Shown here one piece after another: positions 37,101 through 48,600 of a stretch of 64,000 nucleotides of DNA. Each line of letters opens with the position of its first letter. Position 1 is the stretch's first letter. The stretch spans positions 806,001 through 870,000 of the forward strand of contig JACDQD010000104.1 in assembly GCA_019843655.1 (NCBI GenBank), read 5' to 3'. The position numbers and the translations under genes were made by a program. Source of the stretch: Lethocerus indicus (lineage: Eukaryota > Arthropoda > Insecta > Hemiptera > Belostomatidae). The notes beneath the pieces are model-generated. The model had not been told where the DNA came from. It did no database searches and saw only the letters and a list, made by a program, of their open reading frames with translations.

Positions 37101-40100
37101 AATGAATTAAAATACCAGAGAAAAGAAACAGAAAAAAATTTAAATTCCGACTTATTTCCGTTCTCTCAATACTCCTTCGTGTCTATTAATGTACAGAATG
37201 AAAACATTTATTTCAGGAATTATTTATTTCTTTGGAGAAGTCAGATTATTAATGATTCTGTGTCTACAATCATGTTACCAGAAGAACATAAACTGAAACA
37301 TTTATACTCATATAATAATTAAATTGATATTATAATGATTTATAAACACGTTTCCACGTAAGTGAATTCTAAAAGATGCGAAGTTTACTTTCATCGGATA
37401 TTTTTTTCACCCATCCGTCTTCAATAGCATGTTTGCATTCTGATAAGCTATGTCTACCTTTCATTGACATCGCGTTTGGTCATAACCTAACAGAATGCGA
37501 AATGTAAGGCGATACTATGGCCCAAACTGCGATTTTGGAATAGGCCAATCTCAATTATTTTTAAGCTAATGAGGTAAATTGAAATCGCTATTGTCATACA
37601 TAATTTAGTTTTGTAGTATTACTTTCATGTAAATGAACTGGAATTAATTTAATTGATCGAATGAACCGGATGAATAACCTGGCCACATTTCCGTTTGGAT
37701 CGTCGAATGTTTAAATGGTAGGCAACTGGGGAACCGGTTTTTCGATATCTAAAATCATATTCGACAGTCAAATCGGCGTCAAATTCTCATCAAAACGGGT
37801 TTGCGTTAATCCAACTTTTATTTTGATCAGTGCGTCCTCCATGCGTTCATGTAGTAATTGATCGAGTTTTGATTCGTATTTCGGTAAAAGAGATGTGATT
37901 CATTCATTACCACTGAAAGGCTGGAGTGATAAGGCATTATCAGTATTCCTAAATCCTATGTACATTCAGAATGTATCAGGAAGTAGTAGAACTAACTTAT
38001 TTTTTGTAATTTCTAGGTACCAGAAAAAAATTCATTAAAAAGAAATGCATGAAATAGATTACTGAATTGAAAGAACTATTATCAACATTTTTTATGTCCA
38101 TTATAGTTTTATGTATTTTCCAAACCCCTTCCATTTTATCTGAATTATTTCTGGTTGAGAATTAATAATATAGTCACTAATATACATTAACATTCTATCC
38201 TAGAATCAAAATTCTAAATTTCGGATCTCGTAGAGTTAAAAACAACTCAGTTTTAAATACCTATACAAAAATCCATAAAACAGTTATAATTAATTCAATT
38301 CGTCGGCGGTACAACAGATAGAATATATCCAACAGTTTAAAACCCGAGAAACCGCATTCTGTCCAACATTAGCATACATGGATTCACGAGCCGTCGGTTG
38401 TGAATCCGCTTGGCTGAACCGAGTCTGAGTTTTTTATTTGGGGGCCGCCAGTCCCAGTTTTTATCAGAGGGCCGCGCTTTGATCTCTCCGCTCTTAATTG
38501 AATACCCACTACACCAGGAAGTGGATCATATTAGAATCGACCAGCCTGTATTGGAGCCAGCCGAGAGGCGAAGGTCGAGCCCAATGTAAAATCAGAACGA
38601 AATAAATAATAAATTAAATAATTCCTTCTATTAAAAAAATAGAAGATAATATCCGGTTCCGCCCCGATCGGATTACTTGTGCCTTCACGCGCCCAACTAT
38701 TTATTCTTGTGTCAATCGTTGCAATGATATATATTTTTACATTTTGATTCAATTTGACGTTGCTTAGCGAACGCATCCCAGGGCAATAGGCAACCATAAA
38801 AGATGGACATTGCGAAACATAGAAAATTATGCGTATTCTGGCTATATTTCATCCTAAAATAGGGTCGGTTTATCGGATTAAAAGCGCGAACGATAACTTC
38901 TCTTCTGTGGAAGAACCGAAAAACATTCGATTGAATAGTCGGTTTTCGATAAACCTCTCTCGTAATTCTTTAAAATGGTATTAATTACAAATCACGGTAT
39001 GGAATGCGATGACTGCCCACCAACAAATACCAGCCAGAAATAACCGGTTTGTATTTTTGTTTTTTCCTGGATAATTCGGTTTTTGACTGAATATTTGGGA
39101 CCAAATTATCGAATGTTGAAAATCGCCGGAGTCTTGCATTACAGATTCCTCAACATTTACCTCTAAACGTTTACAACGTTATGGATGAAAATTATAATTC
39201 TTCACATATTGACACATTTTTAAATTGTTATTTTCAACTCGATATATAATAAACATGTTTATCTAAAATTTGACAAATACAAATGAATACAAATAAAATA
39301 ATATAAATGTATTCAGGAAGTAACATATATTGGTTATATTATGAGATATCATTTCCATTCTTATAGTAATAAATTATAGAATAATCAACGCTTTTCGAAT
39401 TATTAAGTTGTTTAGGTTAAATGTTAAACATATCATAATGTAGAGCATTCATTATAAGGAATACAATAGTAAAAATATGAAAACTGGTAATTTCAATATA
39501 ATTTTTTTTAAATTGTTTGAAATTGCCGTGGAACAATATTATTGTATATGTATGAAATAAGTCATACACGGTAATACATTTAAGTACAATAAACGTAAAA
39601 CAATAATAGAAATTAGTTTCTGGGTTCGGTGATAGAACGCGCTACCTCACGACGTTTCTAAAAGGGAAACGTTAGTAGTTGGAGATATCCCCGCGATGGT
39701 GTGCTGAAGGTAAATGGACGAATAAAATGACTTCTATTGAGGTTGTGTTCTAATTCAAACCTGAATACGATGGAGGAACCTTTTTTTGTTACTTTAAACA
39801 CTAGCTAGCTGGACTGCCGAAAATATGAAAAATTATATTTCTTCATTTGCTAACGCACCAAATACGGAAGGACATGCTTTTTAAATATATAATTAAAATG
39901 TGTATTGCCATATTAATGAAGAATACGGAAGCCAAAATAGAGTCAGTATTACCTAGAATTGTTATTTGTTAATGATATTTATGTTTCTGAACTTGATGAC
40001 AAACCCTTTAATACCTGTTTAATATTGGGATATTACCAGTATTGCATATTCTGAACTGGATTCGTGGGTCACTTCTGTTCCTTGAAAATATCTTTTATGA

Positions 40101-41220
40101 AGTTCATTTCCGGAAACAATGTAACACAAGCATATGTTCAAGAAAAAACTCTAAGGGCTCCTTTAATTTATATATTGATCGATATGAATTATTCTATACT
40201 TGTTTTACTATTATCCTGTGGAAGTATAGACTTTGTTTTATAGACGTATTATTAATAGATTGTGTTTAAGATTATTCTTGTTGGTTTGAGTGAGTGGGAG
40301 TTCCTACTAAGCAGTACCTATTTCCTGCCTAGTGTAATACAAAATTTAGTGAATTTAAAAAAAGGCAATCAGAATCGTACTTTTTAAATTAAATAATTCC
40401 TTAAAAATAACGAAATAAAAATTGCGTGAGTTTTGCCCTCCACTCATCTAAACTAAACCGGTTTCGGCTTTTCTCCATCGTCCGTACCTTTTAGTAATTA
40501 TAATATTGGGGAAATTACGATATTCAACAGGCCATTATCAATGATTGTTGCCGCACTATTTCTGCTGTTGCATTTTGTTATGATTTCCTAAGGTACCGGA
40601 CAGTATATTCATATTTTGGATAACCCACGCCAGCTTCAGTAGCATACCGTCGGTACGCTATTGAGGTGCCTGCTTATTATAGTTATTCTTAAACATATAA
40701 ATTACATAAATACTGATAATGAATGTTTCAGAGAGAATTGGAAATAAGAATTAGTGTCAATAAACGAAGGGTGTGGATTTGGACATTTCTGTGGATTTCT
40801 TTCTAGATTTTCGCATACTTCCTAAAGAGGACAAGTTCGGAATAGGTCCGAAAATAGAGGTCGACATTATAAATCACGGAACAGCCAAATTATTGCTTAT
40901 AACGCACCGAAAACTGAATTTTGAATATTGTTCCGAACGATTTCTTTCGCCGGTTATACTGTACCGCACAACAGCTGTGTCGTGCGGGACTGCATCTAGA
41001 GCCGTACACTTCGGAGAATGACCCGGTTATTAAAACCGTTACCGCTCTTACGAGCTTTTATCTTCACGCACCGATTCTCATTACATAATACGATCATGTT
41101 TAGATGTTATATGTATTTCATATTTGTAAATAATATATATTATTAGCGATTATACAATATTAAAATGTCATTCGTATTTTTTGTGGATATTAAAGGGTTA
41201 TTTAATTGAATCATGATTCA
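34171..41220. other. Intergenic region between the candidate Lmx1 start and the DDR gene 3' end
   Basis: About 7 kb of mainly AT-rich DNA with ordinary CpG frequency. No ORF shows family-like content on either strand. One imperfect duplicated motif pair is noted at 36870-36943. Otherwise I see nothing. Confidence 0.6.
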
Positions 41221-41238
41221 CTTTTTACCAACATTGAA

Positions 41239-41244
41239 TTTATT
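41239..41244 (-). promoter_or_regulatory. Candidate distal poly(A) signal AATAAA
   Basis: Minus-strand GCAATAAATTCAATGTTGGT: a canonical hexamer followed by a TG-rich element, at the boundary of the CpG-depleted tract. Confidence 0.3.
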
Positions 41245-44200
41245 GCAAAAAACATATTACTAATTACAAAGTATTTCTTAGCTACAATAAATATTATTAT
41301 TTTGGAAGCACCTCATAGTCATCTAGATAGAAAGCATCTAAATTGTAACTCAAAAAACGAAATAATTTGAAACGTGACAGTATTGAACAATTACTAGAAA
41401 AAAATATAAGAAAATACAGCATTAATGTTAGATTATTTCTTTTTGTAGTGATTTGAAAGAAAACAGGTCAGAAATACAAGATGAATGCAGAACGGTTCTG
41501 AAAATTGTTACAAGAAATTAGTTACACAGCTGTTTAACTACAAGCGCAAGTCATATCATATTTAGAGTATTAAATTTCCAACTGTAGTGATTTACATCTT
41601 ATACATTTACATTTGCATGGTGATGTATATACATAATCTATGCATTTGTACAAAGATGCAAATCGAGAAAACCCTATTTCTCACTCACACATCAAATAAC
41701 ATTTCTGAAGTGCTCTACATTTCTGTGCTTGAATCAGTGTACATCTAAACCAAATTTACAAATTAGCCAGACAATTACTACTGGAAGGGAAAGAGGCAGA
41801 GGTTAAAAAGTGTTAGGTAACTTGAAATGTTGTGTTCAAGTTTAGATATAAAACAATTTGCCACGCTAACTTTTATAGTGACACATTAAATGCAAAAGAA
41901 AACTGGCACATATTTCCTTTTGGCATGATGAAAGACAATCTGAGAGATATTTGCTAAAATCAAAGTACTGCCTACTCAATTCGTAAGGAATATTACAATT
42001 ACCCTAATTTGGCCATGCAGTACTGTGATTCTATGAGAAAATTCATTTTTTAAACCAATCACAAGTATAACATAAACTCTTTTTACACTTAGAATGTTCT
42101 AATATGTCTAAATACATATATTTCTCTCTCTATTTATAATCAGTTATAATTTATGTGTGAATTTTCATATTTAAAATTTGCTCTTATATTAAATATTAAT
42201 TATTTACTGAAATTCAGAACTATGCATTTTATAATCATCTAAGTTTGATTCCAAGATGAGTATAATAATCTGTAGCACTTCAGTAACAAATTGAGTGTTC
42301 TAATATATGTACAGTAATGTCAGATAAGATTTAATTTTTAACACATTTTTTAAAAACTGAATCACACATAGGCACATTTAATAATTATTGTACTTTGGTG
42401 ACAAAGGATAGTTTGACAGATTCAGTTTTCATATGTATTTGGAAAATTATACCACATCTATTGCTAATCATGTTATTTATGCTAGAAACAAATATTAATG
42501 AAGGTTTTGGAAAAACTTATCTTTTCAGAGAAAATGGGAATGTAATTAAAAATAATAGTAATTATTTTCCTTGCCATTTTAGATCCTGTCAACATTTAGT
42601 TATGATGCATACATTCCTTAATTTTCAGCACTTCTAATTTATGCACATAAATATAATTTTTATCCATACTTAGCATAAATTACCTTAGTGTTATTAAAAA
42701 TTAAAACCATTTGTAATCACTGTACAGTTCACTATAAATTAATTTTCAACAATTTTTATTTAAAATTACAATTAAAATTTCATCATTACTAAGATATTTT
42801 ATAAATAATTATAAATGAACATCAAATATCTTTACTCAAAATATGCAATTACACTATAATTAACAATTATTGCATTTATATAAATTTACACGTTAATGTT
42901 ACATTATTATATACTATGATTAGGTCCCATAAATTTATTAGAATATTTTGCACGGTTCATATAGATCTTTACCGTTCAAAAGCTCATTCTATTGTATCAC
43001 AGCACCAGACACTCCCAAAACCACTTAATGGATAATAACAGTGACTGTTTAAACATATAGAAATAAATTGTAGCTATATCAATTTTTCCTAACACTAAAG
43101 ATGAAGTGGAGCAATGAAGAGAAAAATACCTTACCATTTGCCTTTGTTTTACTTCAAATAAGAAATACAAAAAAATGTATTTGTACAAATTATTATGCTA
43201 TTCACTTCTAAATAACAGTAATGTTTGGCAAGTTTAATAATATGCATTTTGACAATCCCTTTACTATATTACAGCATCAAATATGAAAAATATTTTAGTA
43301 CTTACACTTTCACATGGCTATATAATATAGTAATTAATATTTTTTACATTTTTATAATGGTAGATGGCAATCTAAGTTGAATAATGTTTAGAAAATAATA
43401 TTGTAACACTTTTGACATACACATTTTATTTTTATTAATAACAATTTATATAGATATATAACACTTTGGTATAAATAAACAAATAAATCAGATTTATATA
43501 TTGTATATAAAATCTGATTTTGTATATAGTTATGTAAATACATATTTTTGATTTTATTTTTACCTATTCTCATACTCAATTATTTATATATATATATATT
43601 GGAACCTCTTACATAAACATGAACTGAACAGTCACTGTTATAATGGAATGAACTAGTACTTTGTTACACATATAATTAATACTTGTTATATTTAAAAATC
43701 ATTAAGCTTAAGTAATAAATTAATAAATAGAACTTTTTTCAAATTTTTACATAATATAGTATATTAAATATGTGTATCCTTTATGTGCTTTTGAGCACCT
43801 AGATAACACATCTGATGATTATCTGAAGCAAGAAAGTATACACAGCTGTATTAGATATATCGCTGTATACACAGCTACCAACTAACATAAACAACAGATA
43901 GTGAAAGACCTCTATGTAAGAAAATATACATTTTACTGCCTCATTTTATTATTAAAAAGTTTATCTAGTAGAATGAAAAAATTAATTTATAGGAATTTTG
44001 GTGTGTGAACATTATTATAGGACATGGTGTTGTGATAAATATGGGGTTGAAAAAAATCATTAATTTTCGTTGCTCAATTTTATAAGGGACATGAACCAAA
44101 TTAGGAACGATGCATGCCATATTTCAGGCCATAAAATAAAAATTAAATTTCGTATTATATTTCGACAACACGTTGTAAGAAGTTCTTCTAACAAGCTAAC

Positions 44201-45418
44201 AGTAATTATCTTAGCTATTTACAATAAATATCATCACATGAATTTACAATTACTTCACAAGTTTTGTGAAATTTCGTATGTTATAGAACAATTAGTGAAA
44301 AGAATGTTTTTAATTCATATCAGTCACCCAACATATGCTATTCAGGTGAGTACTCTTGTAGCACATGTGTATTTGGAGAACAATCCTATATCATGCCTAT
44401 ATAATTTTATTTAGTTCACATCCCTTGACTCATGTTAGTAGTTTTTATCGGAACTGCAACTTTACAGAGCAATATTATTCTAAGATTAGACTTGTGAGGA
44501 AAACCAGTCATCATCATTTATGTTATCATCTGTATGAATCTTATTAAAAAATACATATTCTCTTACACAATTACTGTATTCAATAACTAAACGGTTTAGA
44601 ACTTATTGATAGGTAATCGGTTAAAAATAGGTGCTTTCTTAATCACACTGCACAGTTAAGTGCTCATTAAAATATTATTTCCACTTACTATATACAATGC
44701 ATTGTTACGAGCTGCCCTATAATAGGAAATGTTACAAACTTTTACATAAAGATTTTACAATATATACAGAGGTAATGTACAGTCCTCAGCATGATTTCAA
44801 CAAACTACACAATTCACCGCCGTCAAATTTGAACTCTTTACACGTAAATAAACAATGGCCACACAGTACACACTCATATATCACACATTACAATTCTAGC
44901 GTAATAAATAACATCCGTTTTATAAGCCCAGTTCCTTAAATACGAGTCTTACGTTTAATTCACTAATAAAGGAGTCGTAAAAGTATTTGAAAAATATATT
45001 TTGAAATTGAGGTCGAATGAAAATATTCACACTATAGTCTCCTTAGTTATATCATTCATTAAATTATGCAAGTCGGCGAGATGATTCCTTGTTATTTATA
45101 GTTTAGGAATTTAGGAAAAAATTACTTTGTTCCGAGAGAAAATTATATTTATACTGCAAAATCTTAAAAATCTACGAAATCATTATTTCATCGTTCAATT
45201 ACAAGTAGAAAGAGACTTCTCTATTTCCAGTGGTTATAGAAAGATGTAAGAACTGGGCAAGAGCAGCGTTATATAATCTTTTAAATAATATGACAGTGAT
45301 GCACTAAATTTAACATTAGACACTTATACACTAAGAAAATATTTTAATTGCCTTAAGAGTAATACTGATTAAGTTTAGTTGAACAAAATTAGTTGCCTAT
45401 ACATTTTCAAATAAACCG

Positions 45419-45424
45419 TTTATT
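45419..45424 (-). promoter_or_regulatory. Proximal poly(A) signal AATAAA of the DDR gene
   Basis: AATAAA lies 13-18 bases after the stop codon at 45437 on the coding strand. It could end a short transcript form; use cannot be judged from sequence alone. Confidence 0.35.
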
Positions 45425-45436
45425 TTACGATATTTG

Positions 45437-45610
45437 TTAAACTTCTACTTTTTTGTGCTGGTTTGTAAACGCCGTGTCGCCCATGTGCTTGCGCTTCAGG
45501 AACATGTAGAGCTCCTTGAAAGTCGGCCTGACGCTGTGGTCGCGTTTCCAGCATTTGCACATCATTTCGTATATGTCCGTCGGACAGAGAGACGGCTTCG
45601 GGTGGAGAAC
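45437..45610 (-). CDS. Ddr: DDR terminal exon
   Basis: The acceptor TTGTGCAG lies above 45610 and the stop TAA is at 45439-45437. It encodes [40 protein letters not shown] and [21 protein letters not shown]...RP.F.E is the usual end of tyrosine kinases. The tail of about 17 residues beyond FLKR is longer than in human DDR2. Confidence 0.94.
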   Translation of the reverse strand, partial: VLHPKPSLCPTDIYEMMCKCWKRDHSVRPTFKELYMFLKRKHMGDTAFTNQHKKVEV

Positions 45611-48600
45611 CTGCACAAGAACCGGAAGAATGCTCAACGAAATCGTTTTTTTATTGGGATTCCTGGAATACACTATTACCTCACGGACTGGCAGACCGTA
45701 GGATTGTTGGATATTAGCACATAATAAGATTTTTAAAAAATATTTATGTCTTGGCCGACCATATCGATGTTAAATTAAAAAAATAAATCAATTAAATATC
45801 CAATATACAATACAACGTATTTTTATTTCAAATGAATAATAAATGCAGTAAATTTCACTGCAAAAACTCTTCTCTCAATTTGCTTCCCCTTCTTATTTAC
45901 CTGCATCTCTCCACCGTAGTACATCTGTTCAGCGTTCTGTATTACTTGATCATTGTTAAGGTGCGGGAAAGGTTTTTCCCGGCAGAAGCTCATCACTTCC
46001 CAGAGAGTGACTGCGAACGACCAAACGCTACTGGCGCACGTATACCGGTCCTGAAAACACCGTTAGATTCGATTACTGATTGTCTTTAAGTCAAAAATAT
46101 TGATATCGAATAAACGTAATGCAAAATTCTCACCAGTAGTATACTTTCCCAAGGGAGCCACCTAATGGGGGCCGCCGGCCGGCCTCCTATCTCGCTGTAA
46201 TCTTTCTGATATATCGGGTTGCACATGGCGATGTCTGCAATCTTAATGGTGTATCCGCGTCCGACTAAACAATTCCTTTAACAGAAATGTAATTATGTAT
46301 TTTTAATAACGATATTTAACGAATGCATTTGCAATGAATCAAATAATTTATAGCGCCAGTTCTTTCATGACAGGTCGAAGAAACTTACCTTGCCGCCAAA
46401 TCCTTGTGCACTAAATTCTTAGATTCCAAGTACTTCATTCCGGAAGCGATCTGAATGGCCATGAACATCAGACAACCGTACCTTTACAGACAGAAACAAT
46501 TTCAAGTTTTTAAAGGAGGTTTGCTTAAAGTGTGAAGTAAAATAATGACATTTTTCGAATAGTCAATTCTTATCAAGGTATTAGGAATAAGCAAATTCTT
46601 CTGGGAAATGCGCTTCTTGGAGTCAGCGACCTGTGTACTGTTATCGTTTATCGTGACTGTGAGCGAAGGTTTCCGCGAGCTTGAATTATCACTAACTTCC
46701 GGTAGGATTGCATAGTATTGTGGGAAGAGCCTCACGTTGGCAGGGATTGACGTACTGCTATTCTGGGATTTTTCCAGCGTTTGGAAACTATCCGAGCGGG
46801 CTCCATTGGAAGGGATTTTACCTTTTTATCCTTCGTTACACAACCGAGGTTCTTCGTACAGTATTAGAGTAACTGTGTAATTTTTCTGTAATTCTAGTTA
46901 ACGGCTAACACTTAGGCAGTTTTTTTATTAGGGACATTTTTTGTCTAATGGGCTTTAATAATCCAATGGGAAAATCTTGTAGCGGGGGTAATAAGAGCTC
47001 ACTTGACTGATTCGTTGGTCGAAAGCAGTTGGGCGAGGTCCGAGAGCTCGGCAGTGAACTCCATGACGGCCCAGGGCGGTTGTTCGGCGGTGCATACCCC
47101 CAGGGTGCGCACCACGTTCTGGTCGTTGAGGCTGCACAGGAGCCTGATCTCGCGGACGCAGTCGCCCCGCATCGTCCGCACGGCCACGCGCGTTTTCCCC
47201 ATCTCTCCCCCGTCCGTCTCGCAGATAATTACCTGCACACCAATTAAACAACTAATCATTCTATTCGGTTCGGTTTCCCCTAATTAAACCGCTCATTTAA
47301 TTGAACTAGGGTTCTATAGACAGGATCGATGTTTCCGTATCCAGCGTATGCCTCGCAGTTCAAAATATTCCGGGTAAAGTTAATTTTACGCCATTTTGCG
47401 TAACAAATAAGCCATTCAGGAATAAATCGGCCATTGAATTTTAAACGCTCTTTAAAACTATATAAGAAATCAAATCATAAATTAGGATGAAGAAAGCCGC
47501 GCATAAATAATCTGAAAATAACAAGATTTTCAGTGTTCCGATTATCGGCACAGTGTGAAGGCGAAGAACAATAGTGTACAATACCTCTCCTAAATGACTT
47601 GTTCCTAATCTCTGTACTACACGAAGACAGTATCGTGGTATCGGAGTCAATTCACTCTCACGACACTTGTAAGGTTGGCCCATGCTGGGGGCAATGTTCC
47701 AAGTAACCGCCGGGGGAGCAATCTGGAACATTTGAATTGCGCATTAATATCTCGTAGAACTGACACTTAAATAGGTTAATTGATACTAGAGAATTTCGAG
47801 TAAAATATGCCGTTTGGTAAATTGAATGTAAAAATTTGGCGCGATTGCGGAAATCTGTTTATCCCCAATTGTTTGTAAGCAATTTGACACAAATAAAATG
47901 GGTTTACCCTATGCTTCTCCCTGGGCGCTGTATGATAACGTTTTCTAATGGGTGGATCGGAGCCTGATACTGAGTAAGGGCTGGTAGTGGTATTGTTGAG
48001 TGTATTCAGTGTTGAAGGTAGGTGGGCGGCCCTGAACTGCAGCGACGAGTAGCTGCCAGCGGCGCTCTCTGCACTCCCGCCGCCGGCGCTAGCCCCACCC
48101 TCGCTTCCCTCCTCCACGCTCTCCTTCTGCCCTATCTCCGGTACGCCCGCCTCTTCTGGAAAACACCCACCAATCCTATTACGCTTAATACCTTCATGTA
48201 TTAACTCTTCTCTTCGATTAATCAGGAGGATTCTCACCTGTCTGTACAGGGGATTCGGTGCAGACGGAGGCGTAATTCGTGCTTGCGTAGTAGGAGTTGA
48301 CGAGCGGCGTGTGGTACTGCTGGTGCTGTTCGAAGCACATCGAGGATTGGTCGCTGGGCGGGTCCTGGCTGGCCGGCGTCGGCTGGGCGCTAACGTGCAC
48401 CATACCGTTGTTCAATGGGGAAAGATTCATCAGAAGGTCCTTTGAACAGGGAGCACACTGCTTATACTAATGCCTTGTCCTTTGCCAACGAACATTACGG
48501 TATTTTTATACATATTTCAAATCGTAGAACTTGGCCATTCCAAGTTGCCATAATTTTTATTGGTTTTTCGTATGAAATTTGTTCCGAATAAGTGAATACT

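Larger units (their letters stand above)
41221..45436 (-). other. AT-rich, CpG-depleted tract after the DDR stop, candidate long 3' UTR
   Basis: Directly after the DDR stop codon the sequence becomes very AT-rich. CpG almost disappears in its middle: I counted three CpGs between 42001 and 43860. The tract has no long ORF. On the minus strand a canonical AATAAA with a downstream TG-rich stretch lies at 41244-41239, close to where CpG frequency returns to normal. This fits a distal poly(A) site and a 3' UTR of about 4.2 kb. A proximal AATAAA at 45424-45419 would give a UTR of only a few dozen bases, so the long UTR is inference. Confidence 0.4.

Noticed and set aside
46502..46735. 77-codon minus-strand frame in the kinase intron.
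   Set aside because: The flanking kinase exons join perfectly without it and it adds no kinase-like sequence.
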